A DNA stretch of 64,000 bases from Marinomonas sp. UCMA 3892. GTDB taxonomy: Bacteria; Pseudomonadota; Gammaproteobacteria; Pseudomonadales; Marinomonadaceae. Made by a program: the position numbers and the translations under genes. The stretch covers positions 1 to 64,000 of the forward strand of contig NZ_PTXN01000013.1 of NCBI RefSeq assembly GCF_012726345.1, read 5' to 3'. The notes under the pieces were generated by a model. It was not told the origin of the DNA and did not search any database. It saw only the letters and a list, made by a program, of their open reading frames with translations. This document shows positions 47,699-56,871 of this stretch, in pieces (positions within the stretch are counted from its first letter, which is position 1; each line of letters begins with the position of its first letter).

Positions 47699-48685
47699 AT
47701 GAACTCAGTACCGCCAAAGCAAGATTTTTTTGCTGATTTTTCTACGCTAACCGATTTAAAGACCAAGGCGCAAAAAGATCCTGATGCTGCGTTAAAAGAC
47801 GTTGCTCAGCAGTTTGAGTCTATCTTTATTAATATGCTGCTGAAAAATATGCGTAGTACGAATGAAGCGATTGGCAGTGGCCTATTTTCCAGTGCTCAAA
47901 CCAAGCAATATCAAGAGATGATGGATTCACAGATGTCCCAGAGTATGGCTCAGTCTGGTGGTATTGGGCTATCCGAGGCTCTGATTCGACAGTACCAAAC
48001 TAAACAGCAAGGTCTAATCAGTTCACCAGAAGCAAAAGAGCGAGGTGATACCGACTTCTTGAATCAAGTTGCAAAACAAGATTTGGTTCGAATTCAAGCT
48101 TTGGCCCACCGTGCTTCTACTGAATTTATCCAATCAGTTCAGCAGGAGGTAGAGCAAAAGTCCCAAAATGTTTCTTCTACAGGATCTTCTTCCGCACCCT
48201 CAGCACTTTCCGTGGTATTTGGGTCGCCAGATGAGTTTGTTGAAAATCTATGGCCACATGCTCAGCAGGCCGCTGAGAAACTAGGCGTAAATCCCAAAGC
48301 AATATTGGCTCAAGCTGCGCTAGAGACGGGTTGGGGGAAATATCCGATTGCTAAAGAAGATGGCGCAGCGAGTTTTAATTTATTCGGTATAAAAGCAGAT
48401 AGCCGCTGGCAAGGCGATAGGGCGGTTGTAAATACCTTAGAGTTTCGTGATGGCGTGGCAAAGCGTGAAAAAGCGGCGTTTCGTGCTTATGATTCTTTTT
48501 CGCAAAGCTTTGATGATTATGCGATTTTTTTATCTTCTAGTGAGCGGTATAAAGATGCCTTGCGGGCTGGGGATGATGCGTCAATGTTTGCCGCTTCTTT
48601 GCAAAAAGGCGGCTACGCAACGGATCCAAAGTACTCTGAAAAAATTGACAATATCCTTTCAAGTAAGTGGTTTCAAGGTTTGTAA
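47699..48685 (+). CDS. flgJ: Rod-cap and peptidoglycan hydrolase FlgJ
   Basis: 328 residues from the ATG at 47699. N-terminal rod-binding domain (VAQQFESIFINMLLKNMRS) to about residue 105, a linker, then a C-terminal glucosaminidase domain (about 175-328) with ILAQAALETGWGKYPI, where Glu is catalytic, and FNLFGIKAD and YAT motifs. Dual-domain FlgJ is typical of gammaproteobacteria. Last gene of flgFGHIJ. Confidence 0.94.
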   Translation: MNSVPPKQDFFADFSTLTDLKTKAQKDPDAALKDVAQQFESIFINMLLKNMRSTNEAIGSGLFSSAQTKQYQEMMDSQMSQSMAQSGGIGLSEALIRQYQTKQQGLISSPEAKERGDTDFLNQVAKQDLVRIQALAHRASTEFIQSVQQEVEQKSQNVSSTGSSSAPSALSVVFGSPDEFVENLWPHAQQAAEKLGVNPKAILAQAALETGWGKYPIAKEDGAASFNLFGIKADSRWQGDRAVVNTLEFRDGVAKREKAAFRAYDSFSQSFDDYAIFLSSSERYKDALRAGDDASMFAASLQKGGYATDPKYSEKIDNILSSKWFQGL

Positions 48686-48711
48686 TAATAAAGCCACTCA
48701 ATTCTCAGCGT

Positions 48712-48741
48712 TGGTAAAGTTCTTGCATTAATAGCCGATAG
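48712..48741 (+). promoter_or_regulatory. Overlapping sigma-28 and sigma-54-like promoters of flgKL
   Basis: TAAA (48715-48718)-N15-GCCGATAG (48734-48741) matches the FliA consensus TAAA-N15-GCCGATAA at all but the last base. The same bases also read TGGTAA-AGTTC-TTGCA (48712-48727), a sigma-54-type -24/-12 with exact GG-N10-GC spacing. The two elements overlap, so they could not be used at once. They lie about 55-80 bases upstream of flgK. Confidence 0.7.
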
Positions 48742-48794
48742 AGCTAAAGAAGAGCTCAAGGTTATTTTTGAAAAACGTACTAGGGGTGTGAGCT

Positions 48795-50771
48795 ATGGGC
48801 TCAAATTTATATTCAATTGGTTTGTCTGGACTACTGTCTAGTAATGCCCGTATTAATACGACTGGGCAAAATACAGCCAATGTGGATACAGAGGGCTATA
48901 GTCGTCAAAGAACCGATACCGCTAGTTCGCCTGTTGGTGGCGTTGTGCTTCGTGATACCTCGCGCCTTGTTGATAATTTTGTTAGCGCTCAGGTGCGATC
49001 TGATACTTCAGACTTTTCCTATTATGATACTTATCATTCTTTGATGACTATGTCTGATAACTTGTTAGCTGAAGATAGTATTTCTCTCTCTGGTTATTTG
49101 GATAAAGCTTTTAGCGCGTTGCAGGCTGCAAATAATGATCCTACCTCATCATCGTTAAGACAGCTTGCACACTCTAGTTTGAATAACCTGGTGGGACAGT
49201 ATAAAGCACTTTCTAACATGGTGAGTGGTCAAGAGAGTCTGGTTGATCAACAACTGACAACATCTTTAGCTGACATTAACTCTATCACTACTAGAATTTC
49301 TAATTTGAACGTCAAAATACTCAGAGAAGAGGGGTTATCAATTTCTCCTGCAAATGAGTTACGAGACCAGCAGGAGCTGCTAGCGAAAGATCTTTCTAAG
49401 TATTTGGACATCAATGCGCAATTTAATGACGATGGATTAATGACGATTCAGCTAGCCAATGGTCAACCATTAGTGATGGATCAAACACCAACAGAATTAA
49501 AGGTGGTTCCTAATCAGTTAAACCCAAAAAAGATTGATTTGGTCGTAAGTTTTGGTGATTACAATGTCGCTTTAAAAAGCGATAGTCTTGGTGGTAGTGT
49601 TGGTGGTTTAGTGGATTTTCGCTCCGAGTTTAGTGAATATGCAGATCGTACTCTAGGTCAGAGTGCTATTGCTATATCGGATGCTATGAATATGCAGAAT
49701 GGTAAAGGTCTTGATGCGAACGGAGATTTTGGTAAAGACTTGTTCTCGTTGGAAGATATAAGTGTTTATTCTAGCCCTGATAATACTCATAAATTATCTG
49801 ATTTTTCCGTTAGAGTATCAGCAGGAGAAGCCTCCAAAATCACTACAGATACTTATGAATTCACCAGAACAGACGATAATCGATTTGCGATAAAAAAATA
49901 CGACTTAAACGGTAATGCTGTTGGTAAGTCGACAATATTTGACCCTTCTAATATGACTCCAGATAGCAATGGCTATTATAAAATTGAAGAGTTAGGTTTA
50001 GATATTAGGGTGAAAGATTTTAATATTATCGATCACGATGATGTCTTTAGCTTTGCCCCTTCAGCGGGGGCGGCAGCGGGCTTAAATTTGAAAATTAAAA
50101 GTGGCGATAATATTGCCTTGAGTGCGCCTGTAGGTGTGTCTACGAGTTCGGATAATTTATCCGAGGCCAGAATATCTTTATCTTCTGTTACAAATACTAA
50201 ACCAGCGACTTCTGCGTTTGCATCTGATGGCTCTCTGTATCCTAGTGCTCCTCATTCAATTTATTTTACATCACCTAATTCATATGTCGTTCGTGATGCT
50301 TCTGGGGTGGAGATTGCCTCAGTAGATAATGTTTTTGAGTATACAGATTTACTTGAAAAGGCAGGATTGTCCCAAGATGCTGGGTTTGATGTGTCTGTAT
50401 CATCTAAACCACAGTCAGGCGATGAGTTTTCTATCAGTACGGATGAAATTGGCCAATCTGATAATTTTAATGGATTGGCGTTAGTGGATTTACAAAATCA
50501 GTCGTTAGTGGAAGGAAAAGCGAGTTTAGTCAAAGCATTTGCGGGTTTTATTTCCTATGTTGGAGCAAAAACAGCTGAAGTGGCTGGTCATGCAGAATCT
50601 AGTGAAGTGATTATGAACGATAGTGTCAATCGTCGCGACAGGTTGTCGGCGGTAAGTCTTGATGAGGAGGCGGTGAATCTTATGAAATACCAACAATCTT
50701 ATTCCGCATCAGCGCAAGTCGTTACAGCTGCTCGTACGACGTTTGAAACTTTACTAGGGATTATGAGGTAA
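48795..50771 (+). CDS. flgK: Hook-filament junction protein FlgK
   Basis: 658 residues. N-terminal LYSIGLSGLLSSNARINTTGQNTANVDTEGYSRQ and C-terminal SLDEEAVNLMKYQQSYSASAQVVTAARTTFETLLGIMR are the conserved D0/D1 ends. It is about 110 residues longer than E. coli FlgK (547), the extra length being in the surface-exposed centre. HAP1 joins hook to filament. Its promoter overlaps sigma-28 and sigma-54 elements. Confidence 0.95.
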   Translation: MGSNLYSIGLSGLLSSNARINTTGQNTANVDTEGYSRQRTDTASSPVGGVVLRDTSRLVDNFVSAQVRSDTSDFSYYDTYHSLMTMSDNLLAEDSISLSGYLDKAFSALQAANNDPTSSSLRQLAHSSLNNLVGQYKALSNMVSGQESLVDQQLTTSLADINSITTRISNLNVKILREEGLSISPANELRDQQELLAKDLSKYLDINAQFNDDGLMTIQLANGQPLVMDQTPTELKVVPNQLNPKKIDLVVSFGDYNVALKSDSLGGSVGGLVDFRSEFSEYADRTLGQSAIAISDAMNMQNGKGLDANGDFGKDLFSLEDISVYSSPDNTHKLSDFSVRVSAGEASKITTDTYEFTRTDDNRFAIKKYDLNGNAVGKSTIFDPSNMTPDSNGYYKIEELGLDIRVKDFNIIDHDDVFSFAPSAGAAAGLNLKIKSGDNIALSAPVGVSTSSDNLSEARISLSSVTNTKPATSAFASDGSLYPSAPHSIYFTSPNSYVVRDASGVEIASVDNVFEYTDLLEKAGLSQDAGFDVSVSSKPQSGDEFSISTDEIGQSDNFNGLALVDLQNQSLVEGKASLVKAFAGFISYVGAKTAEVAGHAESSEVIMNDSVNRRDRLSAVSLDEEAVNLMKYQQSYSASAQVVTAARTTFETLLGIMR

Positions 50772-50775
50772 GTTT

Positions 50776-52086
50776 ATGCGAGTGACGAATAATTTAATTT
50801 ATGGTCAGTCGAGCCGGGCGATTGGCCAAGCAAATGAAAAAATCCTTAGCGCTCAAGAAAAAATTTCGGCACAAACTGATATTGTTAGACCGAGTGATAA
50901 CCCTGTGGGTGCTAGTCAAATATTGATGTATGAAGGTAATAGTAATCGCCTAAAAATTTTTGACGAATCTATTAAAATGGCTACGAGCCATCTTGAATAT
51001 CAAGAAGTAGCGTTAGATAGTTTGAATGATTCTATGGATGATGCTCACTCTCTTCTTATCCAAGCGCAAAATGATGCGAATACTCAAGCTGATATCGATG
51101 CAATTGTTCAAGAGGTTGCTTTGATTACAGAATCAATGGCTGAGTTAATGAATTCTAAAAGTGCTGATGGGAACTATATCTTTGCAGGGACTGATACGCA
51201 GGGACCACCATTTATTTTAGATGGTCAAGGTCGTTATCAATGGGCCGGCAATGAAGGGCAAAAGTATGCCCAAATATCCGAGAATATGAAAATACCTGTT
51301 ACTGATTCTGGGAAAAAACTCTTTCAGGATATTTGGACTAGTCGTACTTTTTCTGCGCAATTATTAGCTGGGGATGTATCGTTTTCTGCTAAAGTAGAGA
51401 ATCAAGGAGATTTCGATAAATTTATGGAGGATAACTATGATCCTGAAAATCCTCTTTCGAATGTATTTACTATAACCACGACACCAATTGTTCCGGCAGG
51501 AAATACTCCGCCAGTTGTTGCAGACGCGAATCTAGGGGCAGACTCGAAAGAAGATTTAGACAGACAGCGAGCCTTTGATGGTACTCCAGGAACCTATAGC
51601 ATCACTAATAATTTAGGTGAGGTGGTATCTTCTGGATTGTATACAGCAGGTAAGCCAATTACTTTCAGTGGTATGTCATTTCTTATGAGAGGTGCGCCAG
51701 GAGCGACGGCTGGTATTTCTTTAGATAAACCTAGACGTGATAATGTATTAAACGAAATTAATGACACTCTTGCTGTGCTAAGTGATAATAATTCTACAAA
51801 GGGGCAGCGAGAAGCTGCTTTCTCTGACGCTACTACCAGTATTAAAAATGCTCAGCGTATGGTTAGTGAAGGGCGATCCTCAGTAGGGTCTCGTTTGAAT
51901 ATTCTTCGAGATAGAGAGAATTTTAGTTCAGCAAATCAATTATCGAATGCCGTTACTCAAGATCGTGTTGGAGGGTTAGATATTGCCGCCGCAGCGACAG
52001 AATTATCTATGAAAGAATCTGCACTCAGCGCTTCACAAAAAGTGTTTACTCGTATGAGTAATCTTTCTCTATTTAATAAAATGTAA
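50776..52086 (+). CDS. flgL: Hook-filament junction protein FlgL
   Basis: 436 residues (E. coli 317), starting 5 bases after flgK. MRVTNNLIYGQSSRAIGQANEKI and C-terminal DIAAAATELSMKESALSASQKVFTRMSNLSLFNKM fit HAP3, whose ends resemble flagellin. The inserted middle (about 165-330) is acidic and Pro/Gly-rich. Confidence 0.94.
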   Translation: MRVTNNLIYGQSSRAIGQANEKILSAQEKISAQTDIVRPSDNPVGASQILMYEGNSNRLKIFDESIKMATSHLEYQEVALDSLNDSMDDAHSLLIQAQNDANTQADIDAIVQEVALITESMAELMNSKSADGNYIFAGTDTQGPPFILDGQGRYQWAGNEGQKYAQISENMKIPVTDSGKKLFQDIWTSRTFSAQLLAGDVSFSAKVENQGDFDKFMEDNYDPENPLSNVFTITTTPIVPAGNTPPVVADANLGADSKEDLDRQRAFDGTPGTYSITNNLGEVVSSGLYTAGKPITFSGMSFLMRGAPGATAGISLDKPRRDNVLNEINDTLAVLSDNNSTKGQREAAFSDATTSIKNAQRMVSEGRSSVGSRLNILRDRENFSSANQLSNAVTQDRVGGLDIAAAATELSMKESALSASQKVFTRMSNLSLFNKM

Positions 52087-52108
52087 GCTCTAGGGTGTAA
52101 GGTAAAAG

Positions 52109-53659
52109 ATGTCAGTATTTAAAATGGAGTCCTGTTTTGGGGCTGATATCAATGTTGGGTATTTCGACATACATGAAATACTTGATATCTTAGAAATTAA
52201 AGATAAGGTTGTTGGAAGTAAGCGTGTTCAAAGCCTTATAAAACTCCATGGTAGAAAAGATCGAATTGTTGGTATCGCTATGCGCCAACTAGCATTTGAT
52301 TTATTGCGTCCAACATTAGATTCTGAATTCCTTCCTTATGATCCGTATTTTTCTGATGGTAAATTATTAAATAGCCGACGCGAGCGTCTTTATGATGCAC
52401 AGGAGCGGTTTCTTATTTTGTGCATGTCTATTGCGAGCGGTCGCTCTGTCAGAAGTCTTAAAAAGCTTAATCCTGATCTAAATACAAAAGATTTACGTAG
52501 TAAGCATGGCAGAGGTCAAAGCCTTTTTCGCTACTTTAGACAAGAACTAAACGAGCAGACAAGAGAATATATCCTTAGTTACAAAGCTCGAATGGATAAA
52601 AGTGGTGACTTAAATAAAGAGGCTGCGATTGATAGCTCAAATCCGGCTGTTGAAGTGGAGCAACAAACATTAAAGTCTGCAGTGCTTAGAAAAACGCCTG
52701 TAGAAAGTAAATTCACTCCCACTTCATTTGATGATGAAACTATCACGGCACTTAAAATATTTAAGGATGGATATTCTTTATTGTCTACTCAGGTGGAACG
52801 CTTTAAGCGTGGTGAACAGTTAGAAATGCTGGAACTTATGAAGTTTTGTCGTCGGCTTATTGACTCTCATACTCGTAATAACTTTTCCTTAATGGCAATA
52901 CGTCATATCAAAGATGCTTCAATTTACTTGGAGCAGCATGCCATGGGTATGGCTGTGCTTGGTATTCATTTTGCCAAAGCAATGAAATTATCAAGTGCTT
53001 ATGTTGAGGTGATTACGCTTGGCGCTTTGTTGTTTGATTTGGGGCGCTTTCGTTTACCGATAGCCATGGTAACAAAAACCACAAAAATGACGGATAGCGA
53101 GTTTGATTTATTTCGTAAACATATCCAGTTCGGAGAGCAAATATTACAAAAATGCGACGGCGTTCCTAAGGCGGTTTATCAGATGCTGTCTGATCACCAT
53201 GAAAAAATTGATGGCTCAGGTTATCCTGCGGGTAAACAAGATCAAGAAATTTCAGTCTATGGGAAAATAGCAGCGATCATTGATGCCTATGATGCCATGA
53301 CATCAGAACAACCTCACAAACCTTCTATAGGGCCAATTAAGGCGTGCCAGCAGATGCGCAAAGAGTCAGGTTTAGCATTTGATAAGCAGCTACTTGCGGT
53401 TTTTTTAAAAAGCATTGGTAGTATTCCAGTTGGTTCTTGTGTTTCCCTATCTAACGGGCGTGTTGGGTTTGTTTTGACGCTGAATAAATTATTTCAGCCT
53501 TCTTTGGTTCGTCAGGTTTATAGCACTACTAATAAGGCATTTATAGAAGCATCTGATATTGAGTTGAATAAATCAGCGAACTTAAGGACAGAGGTTTCTA
53601 TCGAAAAAGAGGTGGATCCTCAAGTATTTGGTTTGCAGTTTATTAATCATATTTCATAA
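52109..53659 (+). CDS. HD-GYP domain protein with altered HD dyad
   Basis: 516 residues. Residues 1-200 have no recognised domain and include a basic stretch around 112-145. Residues 230-410 form an HD-GYP domain: EQHAMGM (His277), KHIQFGEQIL (His338), SDHHEKIDGSGYP (His363, His364) and IDAYDAMT (Asp392, Asp395) are kept. The HDIGK segment however reads LLFDLGRFRLP, so the metal-ligand His is Phe309. A small C-terminal domain (about 425-516) follows. HD-GYP proteins degrade cyclic-di-GMP; this one may be weakened or a binding-only form. It lies 22 bases after flgL, so it is likely in the flgKL operon and may affect motility. Confidence 0.85.
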   Translation: MSVFKMESCFGADINVGYFDIHEILDILEIKDKVVGSKRVQSLIKLHGRKDRIVGIAMRQLAFDLLRPTLDSEFLPYDPYFSDGKLLNSRRERLYDAQERFLILCMSIASGRSVRSLKKLNPDLNTKDLRSKHGRGQSLFRYFRQELNEQTREYILSYKARMDKSGDLNKEAAIDSSNPAVEVEQQTLKSAVLRKTPVESKFTPTSFDDETITALKIFKDGYSLLSTQVERFKRGEQLEMLELMKFCRRLIDSHTRNNFSLMAIRHIKDASIYLEQHAMGMAVLGIHFAKAMKLSSAYVEVITLGALLFDLGRFRLPIAMVTKTTKMTDSEFDLFRKHIQFGEQILQKCDGVPKAVYQMLSDHHEKIDGSGYPAGKQDQEISVYGKIAAIIDAYDAMTSEQPHKPSIGPIKACQQMRKESGLAFDKQLLAVFLKSIGSIPVGSCVSLSNGRVGFVLTLNKLFQPSLVRQVYSTTNKAFIEASDIELNKSANLRTEVSIEKEVDPQVFGLQFINHIS

Positions 53660-53660
53660 T

Positions 53661-53744
53661 TTCACCGTTCACCGTTCACCGTTCACCGTTCACCGTTCAC
53701 CGTTCACCGTTCACCGTTCACCGTTCACCGTTCACCGTTCACTG
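53661..53744. repeat. Heptanucleotide tandem repeat, (TTCACCG) x 12
   Basis: Eleven perfect copies of TTCACCG run from 53661 to 53737, followed by one degenerate copy TTCACTG. The array begins two bases after the HD-GYP stop codon. Seven-base units shift the frame, so copy number changes would alter any frame crossing it. Confidence 0.97.
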
Positions 53745-53912
53745 AGAGATAGATCGTTAGATGTCTATGTATTTTTTATGTCTTTTTTTAAGTCTTTCTC
53801 GTGTTTTTCACTTTTATTCTTAAAGTTATTTGCGTTGGGTTCGATAACTGTTGGTACCGCTTTTTTTGAGTTAAGAAAATGTAAGAAATTCAAAAAAAGT
53901 ATAAAAAAATAT

Positions 53913-53939
53913 TAAAGATCAGCGCTAAGGTGTCGATAA
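53913..53939 (+). promoter_or_regulatory. Sigma-28 promoter of the first flagellin
   Basis: TAAA-N15-GTCGATAA, one base off the FliA consensus TAAA-N15-GCCGATAA. It lies about 80 bases upstream of the flagellin ATG and gives a short leader. Confidence 0.85.
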
Positions 53940-54019
53940 CTTTAATAAGAGACAAAAACCAAATAACTAATTAAATCAAAAGGTTGTCTCGTTAAAAAAA
54001 TGTTTTTAGGAGAGAAAAA

Positions 54020-54904
54020 ATGGCTTTATATGTAAATACAAATGTATCCTCGCTTAATGCTCAGCGATCGCTTACTAGTTCAAGTCGAGATCTTGATACT
54101 GCTTATCAGCGTTTATCATCAGGTCTTCGTATTAATAGTGCAGCAGATGACGCAGCAGGTCTTCAAATATCAGATCGTTTGACTTCACAGATTAATGGTT
54201 TGAATCAATCAGTGCGAAACGCAAACGATGGTATTTCTTTAGCTCAAACAGCTGAAGGTGCTATGGATGAAACGACAAGCATGCTTCAACGTATGCGTAC
54301 CTTGTCTATCCAGGCGGCAAACGGCTCAAACTCAGACAAAGACCGTGTAGCTCTACAACAAGAGATGGCACAATTATCAGAAGAAATTAACCGTATTGCA
54401 GACACCACTACATTTGGTGGCGCCAACTTATTAGATGGTACTTTTCAAGGTGTTTTCCAAGTTGGTGCCGATGCAAACCAAACTATCAGCTTTACTTTGC
54501 AGTCTGGTGGTGCCAATCAATCTATTGATTACTTGGGAAATAATGGTTTTACCATGTCAGGACTGTCAAGTCAGGCTCAAGTACAGGTTGATGTAACAAC
54601 GGCATCTGTTTCTAGTATGTTGAATGCTCAGTCCATGATTGGAATCTTGGATACTATGATATCTGCGGTGGATTCTAAGCGAGCAGAACTAGGTGCGATA
54701 CAAAACCGATTTAGTTCTACTATTACCAACTTGAGTAATATTTCTGAAAACGTATCTTCAGCTCGTGCTCGAGTTCGAGACGCCGATTTTGCTCAAGAAA
54801 CAGCTAATCTTACTAGTCAGCAAATTTTGCAACAGGCAAGTAGTACTATTCTTGCTCAAGCAAATCAGCGCCCTCAGACCGCATTATCTTTATTAGGTAA
54901 TTAA
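54020..54904 (+). CDS. fliC: Flagellin, first copy
   Basis: 294 residues, starting [17 protein letters not shown] after the Met. D0/D1 ends are conserved: N-terminal [23 protein letters not shown] and C-terminal [35 protein letters not shown]. The centre (about 150-210) is short, so the outer domains are minimal. It matches the downstream copy at 56872 closely at both ends. Third-position bases are more AT-rich and less biased than in the second copy. GGAGAG precedes the ATG. The symbol is given for the flagellin family only. Confidence 0.95.
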   Translation: MALYVNTNVSSLNAQRSLTSSSRDLDTAYQRLSSGLRINSAADDAAGLQISDRLTSQINGLNQSVRNANDGISLAQTAEGAMDETTSMLQRMRTLSIQAANGSNSDKDRVALQQEMAQLSEEINRIADTTTFGGANLLDGTFQGVFQVGADANQTISFTLQSGGANQSIDYLGNNGFTMSGLSSQAQVQVDVTTASVSSMLNAQSMIGILDTMISAVDSKRAELGAIQNRFSSTITNLSNISENVSSARARVRDADFAQETANLTSQQILQQASSTILAQANQRPQTALSLLGN

Positions 54905-55013
54905 TTTATACAAAATAGCATGATATGAAGCCGCACTAGATTGCAGCTTTTGCAAACGATTCGAGTTCGTCTCGGAAAATGGGCTACTTCTCTCTCCTAG
55001 AGGTGCCTTTTAT

Positions 55014-55044
55014 GCCGGGTGATTTTTTCACCCGGCTTTTTTTT
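55014..55044 (+). terminator. Terminator after the first flagellin
   Basis: GCCGGGTGA and TCACCCGGC flank a five-T loop, then eight Ts. Confidence 0.9.
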
Positions 55045-55335
55045 GCCCAAATGGTGTGTTTTTGTGCATTTTTGATGATTTTGGGCGGTTTAGGTGAAGG
55101 ATATTGAGGCTTATGCCACAGGTGATTATTGAGGATACCGGTCACGGTATATGTTATCTCGCTCTTGATCGGCTTTGAGATGGGCTTTTAGTGGTTAGGT
55201 TCGCAGCTAGAAATAAATAGTTCTGAATAGAGCAAGCTCCAGCGAATTGAGTTGTGCTGAATGAACGTTGGCGATGACTTGCTTCGTTTATAAAGAAGGT
55301 TGTTGTGGTCGCGTGATTAGTGGTTTTTTTATTGA
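55045..55335. other. Unassigned sequence before the repeat block
   Basis: I find no credible ORF. It contains no obvious copy of the following repeat unit. Confidence 0.4.
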
Positions 55336-56425
55336 CAGCACAGCTGCGTCTTTTTTTTTGCAGCCATGATTGGCCAATACAGCGCGTTGATGTTGAGGAA
55401 GTGAGAATTAATGACAGTTTTCTTTTTTAACCTTTCGAATAGATTGCGGACTTGAACGAGACGTGGTCGTTTGTTAGCGCAGCAGCCTGTGTTTTTGGCC
55501 TATTTGGATCAGGGATGGCCTGTGTCTGAAAGGTGGGGGGAAAATTATTGTTTAGATTATTAAAAAGGCACAGCTGCGTCTTTTTTTGCAGTCATGATTG
55601 GCCAATAAAGTGTGTTGAGGAAATGAGAATTGATGGCAGTTTTCTTTTTTAACCTTTCGAATAGATTGCGACCGTGAACGCGGAGTGGCCATTCGTTGGT
55701 GCAATAGTCGGTTTTTTGACTTATTTACATCAGGGTGGCCTGTGGCTGAAAGGTGGGCGAAATTTCGTTTTTTTTGGATTTTTCGAACGGCATAGCTGCG
55801 TCTTTTTTTTGCAGCCATGATTGGCCAATAAAGTGTGTTGATGTTGAGGAAATGAGAATTGATGGCAGTTTTCTTTTTTAACCTTTCGAATAGATTGCGA
55901 CCGTGAACGCGGAGTGGTCATTCGTTGGCGCAATAGTCGGTTTTTTGACTTATTTACATCAGGGGAAGCCTGTGGCTGAAAGGTGGGCGAAATTTCGTTT
56001 TTCGGATTTTTCGAACGGCACAGCTGCGTCTTTTTCCGCAGCTTTGAGAGTCGGATTAAGCGTATTGATTTTGAGGGATTGAGGCTGATGACAGTTTTCT
56101 GACTTATTTATATCAGGGAAAGCCTGTAGCTGAAAGGTGGGTGACATTTCGTTTTTCGGACTTTTCGAACGGTACGGCAGCGTCTTTTTTTTGCAGCCTT
56201 GATAGTCGGATTAAATGTATTGATTTTGAGGAATTGAGGTTGAAGGCGTTTCTTTTTTAACCTTTTGAATAGATTGTGGCCGTGAACGCAGCGTTGTCGA
56301 TTGTTGATGCAATAGTCGGTTTTTTGGCCTATTTGCATCTGGTTTGCACCAGGGGAAATCTATGGCTGAAGAATGGGAAAATTTTGTTTTCTAATTTTTC
56401 GAACGGCACAGCTGCGTCTTTTGTC
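55336..56425. repeat. Imperfect tandem array of 150-234 bp units between the flagellins
   Basis: Five units begin with a variant of GGCACAGCTGCGTCTTTTTT: A 55336-55565, B 55566-55788, C 55789-56016, D 56017-56170, E 56171-56404, and a stub F at 56405-56425. They share CAGTTTTCTTTTTTAACCTT, TTCGAATAGATTGCG, GGCTGAAAGGTGGG and TTTTTCGAAC. B and C are nearly identical; D has an internal deletion; A and E are diverged. Neither strand carries a continuous reading frame through the array. Confidence 0.9.
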
Positions 56426-56487
56426 AGTTGTTGGATTAGCTGCAGGCGATTCTATCTTGAATGATTGCTGGAAGTGAGTTGTTTTTC

Positions 56488-56550
56488 AGGCGGCAATTTT
56501 TGGGCTCTTTTTAATTGGAGTGTCACTTTAATGGTACGGGGTTGCCGCCT
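56488..56550. repeat. 9-bp inverted repeat with long spacer
   Basis: AGGCGGCAA (56488-56496) is the reverse complement of TTGCCGCCT (56542-56550). It is not followed by a T-run. No ORF is visible between 56426 and 56793. Confidence 0.5.
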
Positions 56551-56793
56551 TGTTTGGTAGGGATCGGTAGTGTAGCGAAAGTTTTTTGTCAGCTTGCCTA
56601 CCTAGAAAAGAATTTAAAAGGCTCTTTTGGGCGTGTTTTTATGGATATTTAGGGTAAAAAACACCTTATTTTAAAAAAAGTGCAAATAAATTTGATTGTT
56701 TTAAATTCATTTTAAAACAATTAGTTAGGCATTAATTTGCCGCAATGCGGGATACCTTTCTCCGTTATGGGGAAAAAAAATTCCCAAATTGAC

Positions 56794-56820
56794 TAAAGGT
56801 TTTCAGATTCTTGTCGAAAA
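56794..56820 (+). promoter_or_regulatory. Sigma-28 promoter of the second flagellin
   Basis: TAAA-N15-GTCGAAAA keeps the -35 and spacing but departs from GCCGATAA at two positions. It lies about 50 bases upstream of the flagellin start. Confidence 0.75.
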
Positions 56821-56871
56821 CCTTATACGATCTGCTTTTTTGCAGGATTTAATAAAACCTAGGAGGCTATG

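Noticed and set aside
53661..53744. CRISPR-like array
   Set aside because: Units are seven bases with no spacers.
53628..53915. A 95-codon plus-strand frame crossing the heptanucleotide array, giving repeated FTVHRSP peptides
   Set aside because: The peptide repeat is simply the 21-bp period of the 7-bp array; no ribosome site, and the frame starts inside the HD-GYP gene.
55552..56338. Several minus-strand ORFs of 60-90 codons in the flagellin-intergenic repeats
   Set aside because: They fall in different frames because unit lengths vary, lack ribosome sites, are broken in copies D and E and have no recognisable domain; they are best seen as by-products of the repeats.
55336..56425. CRISPR array
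   Set aside because: Units are contiguous and ~230 bp, with no short repeat and unique-spacer alternation, and no cas genes nearby.
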